In this document: piece by piece, positions 1 to 7,356 of the stretch
How the letters are laid out: each line of letters starts with the position of its first letter
Numbering within the stretch: position 1 is the stretch's first letter
Origin: Gemmatimonadota bacterium
GTDB taxonomy: Bacteria; Gemmatimonadota; Gemmatimonadetes; Gemmatimonadales; GWC2-71-9
Length of the DNA stretch: 12,217 nucleotides
Direction of reading: 5' to 3'
Assembly: GCA_027294815.1 (NCBI GenBank)
Contig: JAPULP010000359.1
Location: 1-12,217, forward strand
Translations under genes and position numbers: made by a program
The notes under the pieces: generated by a model
Seen by the model: only the letters and a program-made list of their open reading frames with translations
What the model was told of the DNA's origin: nothing
The model's database searches: none

Positions 1-261
1 GGTGGCAACCGGCTGCATGTCCAGCGCTACATACTCGGTGGCGGGCTGCGTCTTTGCCTGCTTGGTGTCGGTATTGGTTTGGTGGCAGCGTTCGGACTGA
101 CACGACTCCTCACGTCGTTTCTGTTCGAGACCAGCCCGACCGATGTGACGATCTTCGGTGGGGTATCTGCCGTGTTGATCGGTGTTGCTCTTGTGTCGAC
201 CTTTGTTACCGCGTTTCGGGCAAGCCGGGTCGATCCGCTCGTGGCGTTGCAGGCGGAATGA
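1..261 (+). CDS. ABC-type permease (MacB/FtsX family), C-terminal fragment
   Basis: The reading frame is open from base 1 and ends at TGA 259-261, so 86 codons of the 3' end are visible and the start lies outside the window. The visible part has a glycine-rich membrane helix (codons about 13-33), the family pattern LTRLLTSFLFETSPTDVT (codons 33-50), a second hydrophobic helix (about 53-70), and the ending FRASRVDPLVALQAE. That ending matches the usual PARRAsrvDPlxALRxE tail of FtsX/MacB-like permeases. It therefore probably carries the last two membrane segments of a permease of the same superfamily as the two complete ones downstream. Whether it is an ADOP-type duplicated permease or a single MacB-like subunit cannot be told from the fragment. 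It lies opposite ADOP1 and converges on it, so it belongs to a separate transcription unit. Confidence 0.85.
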   Translation, partial: GGNRLHVQRYILGGGLRLCLLGVGIGLVAAFGLTRLLTSFLFETSPTDVTIFGGVSAVLIGVALVSTFVTAFRASRVDPLVALQAE

Positions 262-297
262 CGCGAAGGACGGTATGGCGGTTGGCGGTAGGTGGCC

Positions 298-325
298 ACG
301 TCTCACGTCTCACGTCTCACCTCTC
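298..325. repeat. Four tandem 7-bp units between convergent genes (one-armed heptamer array)
   Basis: Read on the plus strand, the 7-bp word ACGTCTC occurs three times in direct succession (298-318), followed by a one-mismatch copy, ACCTCTC (319-325). On the minus strand the same units read NGTGAGA, the word that also builds the arms of the hairpin at 7666-7750. The array begins 37 bp after the stop of the upstream permease and runs into the stop codon of ADOP1 (324-326). No matching inverted arm is visible nearby, so this copy would not fold into a hairpin alone. It could be a half element, or an array that never acquired or has lost its partner arm. Confidence 0.85.
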
Positions 326-3065
326 AGTCGTATCTCACGGCGTCGGCTGGGTCGATTCGAGCGGCACGCCTTGCGGGGACGATGCAGGCGATCAGGCTGG
401 TCATGACGAGGAGGGCCACGACACCGGCAAACACCCCTGCGTCCCACGGCTCGACCTGATACAGGATTTGGTTGAGGCCCCGGGAAAGCCATAGTGCCAG
501 CAGCGTTCCAATACCGAGGCCGACGACAATGTGTCGGGCCGCTTGGGTTACCACCGAGCGAACCACGCGGGACGTTCCCGAGCCGAGCGCCATTCGGATG
601 CCGATCTCAGCCGTGCGGCTGGATACGGAGAAGGCCAATACGCCGTACAGACCTATCAGAGCGAGGAGCAGCGCCGCGCCGCCACACGCCATGAAAAAGA
701 TGCTGTAAACCCGGTACCGCCCCAACCGTTGCCCAATGACTTCCCTCATCGGTCGCACGGTCGAAACGGGGACGTCGCCGTCGATCGACGAGACCGTGGT
801 TCTGAAGAGACTTGGAGCGTCGACCAAATCCCCTCGAACACGGACTGCGATGTTCATGAACGTCAGTCCCCAAAATCCCAGCCGGGCCTGAGGATTGCCC
901 ATTAGACTTTGCGTGAACGGGATGTAGAAGCCCTCGGGGTCTCGATTCCGTGGCCCGTCCATCCAGAGATCGGGAGCTACGCCGACGACCGTTAGCCAAG
1001 GGTCTTGGCCCTCCGCGTCACGGATCTTGATTCGCCGAAAGAGCGGACTCGTCCCGGGGAAAAAGCGGTCGGCGAAACTTTGATTGACGATCGTGACCGG
1101 CTCGCTCCCCACCTGATCCCGTTCGTTGAACGAGCGGCCTTGAATCATGCCGACTCCGAACGTTTCGAAGAAGTTGGCCGACACCACGACACGCCGCACG
1201 CTCGGAGAATCCTCTTCCGACTCGTTCATCCCTTCGACGGCTATTCGTGCGGAACCCGACCCCGTGACGGGCAGGTTTGTGGTTACGGTGGCAGACAAGA
1301 CCCCGGGTTGATCTGCAAGTCGGTGGACAAGCTGATCCCAAAACCGAAATCGTGCATTGAGGTCGGGGTAGTTTGCGTCGTGTAAGCCCATCCTTCGATC
1401 CGGGAGCCCGATGCGGGCAGTCATCACCTGATCTGTCGAGAGATCCCTGCCGACTGTCATGGTCTGCAATACGCTCTTCACCGTCAAACCGGCGGCAACG
1501 AGAACCCCGGTTGTGACGGCAAGCTCGCTGATGATGAGCGCTTTGGCCATCCGACCAACACGAGAGCCGGAGGATCCACGTGAGTTGTCTTTCAATATTC
1601 CAGACACGTCGGCGCCCGAAGTCTTAATGGCGGGGACCAGGCCTGCAACCAATGTGGAGGTGAGGGTAAGGATCAACACGAACGCGAGGGGCACGGCGTC
1701 GATCCGAAAATCCCACCAGAAAAGCGCCACTGGCCCGTGCGGTAGGGGGAGACCTCCTCCTTCGATCATGCTGGACTGGAACCAATCGACCGCGAGGTTT
1801 GCCAGAGCAAGGCCTGCGACCGCTCCGAGCAGCGCTATCAGAAAGGTCTCCGTAAGTAGTTGACGAATGATGCGTGCTCTCGATGCACCGATGGCGGTCC
1901 GAACCGCGATTTCTGTTGCGCGACGACTCGTGCGGGCAAAGAGCAGGTTCGCGACGTTGGCACATGCGACGACGAGCACTAGCACGGCCACGATGAACAT
2001 GATCCTAAGCGTGTTCATGAAGTCCTGACCCACATACTCGTCTCGGAAGGTCTTGAGGGTCGCGCGTACGCCGGCGTTGACGGGGTATTCCAGCTCGAGA
2101 CGTTTGGCGATGCCCTCGAATTCGGCCACAGCCTGTTCGAAGGTGACGCCGGGTTTGAGGCGGCCGAACACATCGAGTCTTCCGCCGCCGCGTTCCACGC
2201 GGTTGTGGTCGAGGCGCAACGGCAACCAGAACTGTTCGGCGATAGGGAATCCAAAACCCCGGGCCATGATGCCGATCACGGTAGTTCCCTCGCCGTGGAT
2301 TTGGAGAGTGCGTCCGACGATCGCAGAATCGGATCCGAACTGGCGCTGCCAAATGGCGTGACTCAACACGATCGTGTTTGGCGCACCGGGACGATCGTCC
2401 TCAGCCGAGAAGAGGCGTCCGATCAAGGGGCGCGCACCCATGAGGCCGAATGATGCATGGCTGATGAACACGCCGTCGTTTCTCTCGGCGTGCCCTCGAG
2501 GGCTTTTCACATGAATGACGGCTTCGACGAACGCGCCGAGATCGACGAAGGACGTTTGTTGTGCTCTCCAGTCTGCGTAGTCGTGGTAGGTGACGGCCAT
2601 CTGACGACCAGTTTCCAGGTTCTCTCTCTCGAAGTGCACCAGCTCGTCAGGGCGTTCGAATGGAAGACCGCGGAAAACGGCACCGTACACGATGCTGAAC
2701 ATGGTCGTGGTGAGCCCAATACCGAGCGCCAAGGCGGCGACGGCATTGAGCGTCAGGCCGCGATGTTTCATGAGCATGCGGATGCCGTACCTAATGTCAG
2801 CGGAGAGCGACCTCAAGGTCATACTCGCATCTTTGGCCACCGAGGCCCGTCTCTTGATCTCGGCAAAGCGCTCGCCGGCACCGAAACGCACCGCGTGCAC
2901 CGCGGCCGAGATCCAAACACGGCCCACGGCCGCGAGACCCTCCTGACGGGCTGCGTGCAGAGCATCGCCGAACGTTTCGCACATGGTATCGCCGAAGCGC
3001 TCGCGAAACGACCTCGGGTAGGCCAGGAGCAACCAACGGTAGATAGGACCGGACGTGCTGTTCAT
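324..3065 (-). CDS. ADOP-family duplicated permease (ABC transporter permease), copy 1
   Basis: This 913-aa protein starts at ATG 3065-3063 and ends at TGA 326-324. Residues about 8-72 form the soluble N-terminal segment typical of ADOP proteins (YRWLLLAYPRSFRERFGDTM). Two MacB-type modules follow, each made of one helix, a periplasmic domain and three helices. Helices are predicted near 103-130, 352-376, 405-427, 460-480, 508-530, 788-809, 844-862 and 875-896. FtsX-domain signatures occur twice: EIAVRTAIGASRARI (about 385-399) and EIGIRMALGSGTSRV near 820-834. The protein ends PARRAARIDPADAVRYD. Relatives are permeases of MacB-like systems for efflux or envelope traffic. The substrate is unknown and no ATPase gene is nearby. 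The start overlaps the regulator's stop in an ATGA arrangement, implying translational coupling. Length and architecture are normal for the family, with no frameshift seen. Confidence 0.93.
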   Translation of the reverse strand: MNSTSGPIYRWLLLAYPRSFRERFGDTMCETFGDALHAARQEGLAAVGRVWISAAVHAVRFGAGERFAEIKRRASVAKDASMTLRSLSADIRYGIRMLMKHRGLTLNAVAALALGIGLTTTMFSIVYGAVFRGLPFERPDELVHFERENLETGRQMAVTYHDYADWRAQQTSFVDLGAFVEAVIHVKSPRGHAERNDGVFISHASFGLMGARPLIGRLFSAEDDRPGAPNTIVLSHAIWQRQFGSDSAIVGRTLQIHGEGTTVIGIMARGFGFPIAEQFWLPLRLDHNRVERGGGRLDVFGRLKPGVTFEQAVAEFEGIAKRLELEYPVNAGVRATLKTFRDEYVGQDFMNTLRIMFIVAVLVLVVACANVANLLFARTSRRATEIAVRTAIGASRARIIRQLLTETFLIALLGAVAGLALANLAVDWFQSSMIEGGGLPLPHGPVALFWWDFRIDAVPLAFVLILTLTSTLVAGLVPAIKTSGADVSGILKDNSRGSSGSRVGRMAKALIISELAVTTGVLVAAGLTVKSVLQTMTVGRDLSTDQVMTARIGLPDRRMGLHDANYPDLNARFRFWDQLVHRLADQPGVLSATVTTNLPVTGSGSARIAVEGMNESEEDSPSVRRVVVSANFFETFGVGMIQGRSFNERDQVGSEPVTIVNQSFADRFFPGTSPLFRRIKIRDAEGQDPWLTVVGVAPDLWMDGPRNRDPEGFYIPFTQSLMGNPQARLGFWGLTFMNIAVRVRGDLVDAPSLFRTTVSSIDGDVPVSTVRPMREVIGQRLGRYRVYSIFFMACGGAALLLALIGLYGVLAFSVSSRTAEIGIRMALGSGTSRVVRSVVTQAARHIVVGLGIGTLLALWLSRGLNQILYQVEPWDAGVFAGVVALLVMTSLIACIVPARRAARIDPADAVRYD

Positions 3066-3430
3066 GCCTCTGCCTGTTGTGTGTCTTCGAGTCGTCGGGC
3101 GTGATTCACCAGGTCAGCCATCCGCTCCGTTTCCGCAGCGATGACCGCGTGTCCCAACCGAGTCAGTCGATAATATCGACGTCGTTGGTCGTCACGGTCG
3201 GGTGCAGGACGGTGTTCGGACTCCTCGACCAGACCTTCGTCGAGCAGGCGCTTGAGCTGTCGGTAGAGTGGCCCCGTCTCGAGTCGGAGGCGGTTTTCCG
3301 AACGCTCGCGAACCCTTTGCATGATGGCGTAACCGTGGCGCTCCTCCTCGGCCAAAGCCAGTAAGATGTGGTACACCAATGGTTTAACCGGAAGGAATCC
3401 GTCGATGGCTTCCTGGCCGAATGCTGGCAT
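3062..3430 (-). CDS. PadR-family transcriptional regulator, partner of ADOP1
   Basis: This 122-aa protein has the PadR winged-helix pattern: the opening helix LVYHILLALAEEERHGYAIM with HGY at residues 32-34, the recognition region GPLYRQLKRLLDEGLVEES from about residue 53, and the wing segment RRRYYRLTRLG near residue 83. The C-terminal helix (EEDTQQAEA-type acidic end after residue 100) is short, as in the small PadR subgroup that dimerises through one helix. I chose ATG 3430-3428. A TTG at 3454 would add eight residues, but it falls inside the AT-rich palindrome, and the family normally begins close to the ATG used here. Shine-Dalgarno support is weak (a run of five G about 7-11 bases upstream). 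Its stop overlaps the ADOP1 start by four bases. PadR proteins are usually repressors that bind their own promoter, so autoregulation of the pair is the likely arrangement. The ligand is unknown. Confidence 0.92.
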   Translation of the reverse strand: MPAFGQEAIDGFLPVKPLVYHILLALAEEERHGYAIMQRVRERSENRLRLETGPLYRQLKRLLDEGLVEESEHRPAPDRDDQRRRYYRLTRLGHAVIAAETERMADLVNHARRLEDTQQAEA

Positions 3431-3450
3431 TTGGGCCCCCGCATATGAAT

Positions 3451-3474
3451 ACAAACAGTATATATACAGTTTGT
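3451..3474. promoter_or_regulatory. Near-perfect 24-bp palindrome, candidate PadR1 operator overlapping its promoter
   Basis: The outer arms ACAAAC and GTTTGT flank the self-complementary core GTATATATAC. Only one symmetric base pair (positions 3457 and 3468) breaks the 24-bp symmetry. On the minus strand the core supplies a TATACT-like -10 hexamer; the best -35 match 17 bases upstream, TTCAGT, is weak. The site ends 20 bp before the chosen regulator ATG. A dimeric repressor bound here would block the promoter of the padR-ADOP1 pair. Palindromic, AT-rich sites next to their own gene are usual for PadR regulators, but binding here is inferred from position and symmetry. Confidence 0.7.
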
Positions 3475-3733
3475 ACGTAACTGAAGTGACGAAGTTCCAG
3501 ACATGGTGGCGGCTCGCTTCGTGGCTGCCCTGTGCATTCCAGCGTGCGCGACGGCTGACGCTGACGGGCGTGGAGAACCGCGTTCCGTGACTTAGCTGTG
3601 CTGAAGGATTACGTTGGCTGGTGATTCCTTATATATGAGACGGCTACGCGTCAGCGGTGGAGTGGGCCAACCTCCGGGATCGTAAACTCTTAACCATTCA
3701 TTTGCGTCAACTAATCGCCACCAGGGAGATAAA
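3475..3733. other. Divergent intergenic region between PadR1 and the 82-aa gene
   Basis: I see no gene with coding character here. The stretch ends in a good Shine-Dalgarno sequence (AGGGAGA, 3723-3729) five bases before the ATG at 3734. An AT-rich TATATAT patch at about 3630-3636, in an otherwise GC-rich background, is the likeliest place for the plus-strand -10 element. No convincing -35 hexamer stands at normal spacing, so I do not assign a promoter. No terminator or structured RNA was recognised. Confidence 0.5.
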
Positions 3734-3982
3734 ATGGCGTCGCCGATTTCTGTCGCACGGTTCGTCGAGGAACTCGAGAAGCTGCATAAGGGGATGGTAG
3801 GCGGAGGTTTCAAACCGGGGGAGTACGATCAGCGACTGGCAAAGACCATCCAGGAGCTTCGGGAGAGACGCATCGAGGGCGACCGGTCTGAAATTGCGGC
3901 AGCACTGGACGCCTGTCTCAAGAGTGGTACGATCACCGACTCCGTGAGGGTCCACTTGCAGAAGCGACTCGATCTGGACTGA
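3734..3982 (+). CDS. Small hypothetical protein (82 aa), helix-rich
   Basis: I do not recognise this family. The call rests on a clean start (ATG 3734 with AGGGAGA upstream), a full-length frame to TGA 3980-3982 and a soluble, protein-like composition. The product is highly charged with no membrane segment, signal peptide or cysteine pair (a single Cys near residue 61). It reads as three or four amphipathic helices: residues about 6-20 (VARFVEELEKLHKGM), 28-45 (DQRLAKTIQELRERRIEG), 50-62 and 70-80. It is transcribed away from padR-ADOP1, and the candidate PadR1 operator lies about 260 bp upstream. A similarly placed but unrelated-looking small gene stands beside the second PadR-ADOP module. 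A regulatory or adaptor role is possible but nothing in the sequence proves it. Confidence 0.7.
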   Translation: MASPISVARFVEELEKLHKGMVGGGFKPGEYDQRLAKTIQELRERRIEGDRSEIAAALDACLKSGTITDSVRVHLQKRLDLD

Positions 3983-4012
3983 GGAAAACATCAGAGAGAC
4001 CGAGGGAACTAG

Positions 4013-4077
4013 TGGGCAGTAGGCAGTAAAGCGTCCGGCATTTGGAACACCCCTACAGCCCAACTGCCTACTGTCTT
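4013..4077. repeat. Heptamer-armed hairpin (GGCAGTA units) between convergent genes
   Basis: The left arm holds two direct GGCAGTA units (4015-4028). The right arm (4063-4077) holds ACTGCCT and ACTGTCT, and a degenerate third unit runs toward the end of ADOP2. An 11-bp stretch, CAGTAGGCAGT at 4017-4027, has its exact inverse at 4063-4073. Three more positions outside it pair if two G-T wobbles are allowed, giving a 14-position stem around a 35-base loop. The element lies 30 bp after the 82-aa gene and 5 bp before the ADOP2 stop, so it could act as a bidirectional transcription stop. It lacks a U-tract, so a classical intrinsic terminator is not supported. Confidence 0.8.
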
Positions 4078-4082
4078 ACGGC

Positions 4083-6716
4083 CTACTCATACCGCAACGC
4101 GACCATTGGGTCTACGAGCGTGGCCCTTCGCGCTGGGAAGAAACAGGCTGCGGCGGCCACCGTGGTCAGTAGCAATGCGACTCCCGCAAACATCCTCGGA
4201 TCCGTCGGAGCCACATCGTATAACAACGTGCTCAGCAGCCGTGTGAGCCAGAATGCCGCTACGAGTCCGCTCATTATCCCTGCGAGCGCCATCGCCAATC
4301 CTTGGCGCATGACCATGCCGAGCAGGTCTCCGTCCGCCGCGCCCAAAGCCTGCCGAAGCCCGAGTTCTCGGGTCCGCTGATTGACCGCGTAGGACATGAC
4401 TCCGTAGATCCCGACGCCGGCGAGGACCAGCGCAAGCAAAGCAAACACACCCACCAACAGCATATGGAATCGTGGCGAAGCGACCGTTTCGGCGATTGCC
4501 AGTTCGACGGTGGTGATGTCGTCTAGGGGAATGGTGGCATCCACGGCCCAGACCTGTTGCCTGATCGCCTCGGCGAGCGGCAATGGATCGGTTGCGGAGC
4601 GAACCACGACGTAGGCTCCCGGCCATGGCTGTTGCCGGAACGGCGAGTACATGGTGGGTCTCGGGACGCTTTCCGCTAACGGGGTGACGTTGCCGACCAC
4701 TCCAACAATCTCGACTGCCGGCCTCGAGAGCTGCTTGCCGATTGGATCGTCACCACCGAAATGGGCATCGGCAAAGGCTTGGTTGATCAGGATCACCCTC
4801 GGAGCGGTCTCGTTGTCCCGGTCGTCGAAAAAGCGACCTGCTTGCAATGGGATCCCGACCACGCTGAAGAAATCAGGCGACGTGGAGTGCCACCTGACCC
4901 TCGGCAGATCGATTCGTGGGTCGGGATCGGTGGCGATTTGGATCGACAAAGTGAGGCCCCGGGGGGCCATGGGGTTCATGGTGGACAAGACCGCGGACTG
5001 CACTCCTGGCAATGGCCGCACGCGTTCCAACACGTCGTCGAAAAGAGCGATGGCATTGCGTTCCAAATGCAGGGTGCCGGGTTCAACCCGAACGAGGAGT
5101 ACGTTTTCGGTTGCGAAACCACGCTCGAGGTGGAGCATTCGACTAAAGCTCGTGATGAGCAGGCCGGCGCCGATCGCCAACACCGTTGTCAACGCCACCT
5201 CCGTGATCACGAGGCCTCGTTGCACGCGGCGCACCGAAACGTTGCCGGTCTGCGCCCGTCCCTCGGCCTTCAGGTTGGCGTGTAGGTCGGGTCGGGAGGC
5301 CTGCAGTGCGGGTAATAGCCCGAAAACGGCGCCCGTGATGACGCTGATAACGGTCATGGCGGCGACGATTCGACCATCGAGTGCGACCTCGGCCAGGCGA
5401 GGGGTGTTCTGCGGGCTGATGGCCAGAATGGTATCCAACGCCCAATAACCCGCCAACAGCCCGGCGCCACCACCGAGCAGAGCCAGTAGCAAACTTTCGG
5501 TGAGGAGTTGACGGACGATCCGCGAGCGGCTCGCCCCGAGGGCCGTGCGCACGGCGACCTCTTGTTGCCGTGTGGTACCGCGAGCCATCAACAGGTTCGC
5601 AACGTTGGCGCATGCGATCAACAGGACAAACGCGACAGCCCCCAGCAAAATCAACAAAGGTGTTCGCGCGTTGCGAACCAACATCGCCTGCATGGGTTGC
5701 ACCCACGCGGATATGTTTTCGTTGAGGTCCGGCTCTGCCGCTTCTAGTTGAGCGGCAAGGACGCGAATTTCTGCCGAGGCTTGTGCCACCGAAACGCCCT
5801 GCGCGAGCCGCGCGATCACGTGAAACTCTCGGTCTTCGTCCTGATTGTCGCCGATGAGCGGTCTCCAGACGTCGGCGGACAGCGGATACCCGGATGTGTG
5901 AGGCAGCACGCCTACCACGGTGAATGGTTGAGCCCGGATGTGGACCGTTTTCCCGATGATGGATGGATCGCTTCCGTAGCGAGCTTGCCACAGCGCGTGA
6001 CTCAGAATCACTACCGGAACGCCGCGCTGAGTGTCATCCGGTAAGAAGTCACGTCCGAGGATCGGCGAGACGCCGAACAGGGAAAACAGGCCGTCCACCA
6101 CTCGGCCGATCACGATCTCGGTGGGATTACCGTAGGCATCCACGAGATCTCGCGAGGCTTGGGAGAACGCAGCGGTTGCCGTGAACGAACTGCTGTTGTC
6201 TCTGATGTACGCGTAATCGGCGAATGACAGTTCGACGAACCGGTTGTCCGCTTGCGTGTTGGTTTCCCAGATGCGGACGAGTTGCGCCGGGTTGGGGTAG
6301 GGAAGAGAACGCAGTAAGACACCGTCGACGATGCTGAAGATGGCCGCGTTCACGCCAATGCCCAATGCCAACGTCAGCACGATCACGGCGCTGAACCCCG
6401 GCTTGTTCATCAGCGAGCGAAAAGCAAAACGAAGGTCTTGTCGGACCGAGTCGAGGACGTATCGTCGAGGCCGCCTGGACCGGGAACGCAGGGCTGCGAG
6501 TCGTTCTCCGATCCCATCGTGCAGCATGCGGGCGGAGGTTCGCGTCCAATAGGCGGTCAGGCCGAGCCAGCCCCGCTGTTCCCACTCGTCACGGCACCGG
6601 TCTCGATGGGCATCGAGCAGGTCGTCGCCCAGCTCCGCCCGAAATGTCTTCGGATAGACCAGCAATAACCGTCGGAACGCACGCTCACAGAATCGCACCA
6701 AGACGTGATCAGGCAT
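4083..6716 (-). CDS. ADOP-family duplicated permease (ABC transporter permease), copy 2
   Basis: This 877-aa protein starts at ATG 6716-6714 and ends at TAG 4085-4083. The ADOP N-terminal segment (RRLLLVYPKTFRAELGDDLL, about 15-34) is followed by two MacB-like modules. Predicted helices lie near 108-132, 353-377, 405-428, 449-470, 502-524, 751-773, 806-826 and 842-860. FtsX-type motifs are QEVAVRTALGASRSRIVRQL (about 385-404) and RELGLRQALGAADGDLLGMV near 783-802. The tail is PARRATLVDPMVALRYE. It shares the plan of ADOP1 but differs clearly in sequence, especially in the periplasmic domains, so the two are paralogues rather than a fresh duplication. Its first 8 bases overlap the end of its PadR gene, so the two are co-transcribed and probably translationally coupled. 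The cognate ATPase and the substrate are unknown. Confidence 0.93.
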   Translation of the reverse strand: MPDHVLVRFCERAFRRLLLVYPKTFRAELGDDLLDAHRDRCRDEWEQRGWLGLTAYWTRTSARMLHDGIGERLAALRSRSRRPRRYVLDSVRQDLRFAFRSLMNKPGFSAVIVLTLALGIGVNAAIFSIVDGVLLRSLPYPNPAQLVRIWETNTQADNRFVELSFADYAYIRDNSSSFTATAAFSQASRDLVDAYGNPTEIVIGRVVDGLFSLFGVSPILGRDFLPDDTQRGVPVVILSHALWQARYGSDPSIIGKTVHIRAQPFTVVGVLPHTSGYPLSADVWRPLIGDNQDEDREFHVIARLAQGVSVAQASAEIRVLAAQLEAAEPDLNENISAWVQPMQAMLVRNARTPLLILLGAVAFVLLIACANVANLLMARGTTRQQEVAVRTALGASRSRIVRQLLTESLLLALLGGGAGLLAGYWALDTILAISPQNTPRLAEVALDGRIVAAMTVISVITGAVFGLLPALQASRPDLHANLKAEGRAQTGNVSVRRVQRGLVITEVALTTVLAIGAGLLITSFSRMLHLERGFATENVLLVRVEPGTLHLERNAIALFDDVLERVRPLPGVQSAVLSTMNPMAPRGLTLSIQIATDPDPRIDLPRVRWHSTSPDFFSVVGIPLQAGRFFDDRDNETAPRVILINQAFADAHFGGDDPIGKQLSRPAVEIVGVVGNVTPLAESVPRPTMYSPFRQQPWPGAYVVVRSATDPLPLAEAIRQQVWAVDATIPLDDITTVELAIAETVASPRFHMLLVGVFALLALVLAGVGIYGVMSYAVNQRTRELGLRQALGAADGDLLGMVMRQGLAMALAGIMSGLVAAFWLTRLLSTLLYDVAPTDPRMFAGVALLLTTVAAAACFFPARRATLVDPMVALRYE

Positions 6717-7071
6717 TGGCCAGCCTCCGCACTCGATCGCTTCCGGCGAGCGCCACCACGCGCCTCGCCTCGGCTGCCAGCATGCGACGGCCGGATGGAG
6801 TCAGGCGGTAGTAGCGCCGCCGCTCGTCGTCGAGCTCGGGTGCCGGCCGTTTGGCAGACTCCTCCACGATGCCCGCGTCGAGCAGTCGTTTCAGTCGGCG
6901 GTAGAGCGGACTTGGCTCGAGCCGGATTCGACCGTCTGTTCGCTGCTCCACCTCTTTGAGGATCCCGTACCCGTGGCGCTCTTCCTCCTCTAGGGCCAGC
7001 AGGATGTGAAACAGATCCGGCTTCAGCGGGGCGAACGAATCGGAGTCTAAGTCGTTGGTATGTTGTGACAT
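6709..7071 (-). CDS. PadR-family transcriptional regulator, partner of ADOP2
   Basis: This 120-aa protein shows the PadR winged helix: LFHILLALEEEERHGYGILK with HGY at residues 33-35, the recognition segment SPLYRRLKRLLDAGIVEES from about residue 55, and the wing RRRYYRLTPSG near residue 84. It is closely similar to the first regulator (shared EEERHGY, LYR-LKRLLD-G-VEES, RPAP, RRRYYRLT), so the two modules share ancestry. I chose ATG 7071-7069. An in-frame TTG at 7104 would add 11 residues that the first copy lacks, and it lies in a small palindrome (7095-7104). Only a weak AAGAG-like ribosome site precedes the ATG. The stop lies within the first codons of ADOP2. It probably represses its own operon. 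Confidence 0.91.
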   Translation of the reverse strand: MSQHTNDLDSDSFAPLKPDLFHILLALEEEERHGYGILKEVEQRTDGRIRLEPSPLYRRLKRLLDAGIVEESAKRPAPELDDERRRYYRLTPSGRRMLAAEARRVVALAGSDRVRRLANA

Positions 7072-7094
7072 ACGCTCTAACTCTTTGGAGTGTC

Positions 7095-7172
7095 TTGCTA
7101 GCAACCAATCGGTTCTTACGACCGATCATCTCTAGACAAAGGGTCTATAGTATCTATGTACCTCATTTTGAA
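7095..7172 (-). promoter_or_regulatory. Candidate promoter and inverted repeats upstream of PadR2
   Basis: On the minus strand TTCAAA (7172-7167) and TATAGA (7149-7144) are separated by 17 bases, an acceptable -35/-10 pair with 4 of 6 matches each. The -10 region overlaps a short inverted repeat, ATAG-3-CTAT (7147-7157). Downstream, between the putative start and the PadR2 ATG, lie two more symmetric elements: ATCGGT-7-ACCGAT (7108-7126) and the 10-bp palindrome TTGCTAGCAA (7095-7104). Any of these could be the PadR2 operator. None resembles the long palindrome before PadR1. The rest of the gap, 7173-7340, shows no clear feature. Confidence 0.4.
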
Positions 7173-7356
7173 CCGCAAGTTCCCACTGGTTTTCCGCAGT
7201 GCAACTCGTTTTGTGGGCTGAGGGGCCGAAACGGAAAGGGTCGGATATCACACGTTGAGAGGCGGTCCTGTTACAGCATGTTGTCCGTGGAGGCGCCAGG
7301 TTTAGGACTCGTAAGAAAATGGTACCCTAGATGGGTCATATATAAAGGAGTACATC

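Noticed and set aside
2457..3104. A 215-codon plus-strand frame opposite the start of ADOP1
   Set aside because: No ribosome site and atypical composition; the opposite strand has clear ADOP and PadR motifs, so this is a shadow of GC-rich coding sequence.
3613..3671. GTTGGC / GCCAAC inverted repeat upstream of the 82-aa gene
   Set aside because: Six-base arms separated by nearly 50 bases are expected by chance at this length and composition.
4651..5991. Long alternative frames on both strands within ADOP2
   Set aside because: They overlap the continuous ADOP2 frame, which has family motifs throughout; their Arg/Ser-rich composition is typical of wrong-frame translation.
7071..7104. TTG start at 7104 adding 11 residues to PadR2, and the similar TTG at 3454 for PadR1
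   Set aside because: Both lie within palindromic or promoter-like DNA, the added residues are not shared between the two regulators, and an ATG follows at the usual family start.
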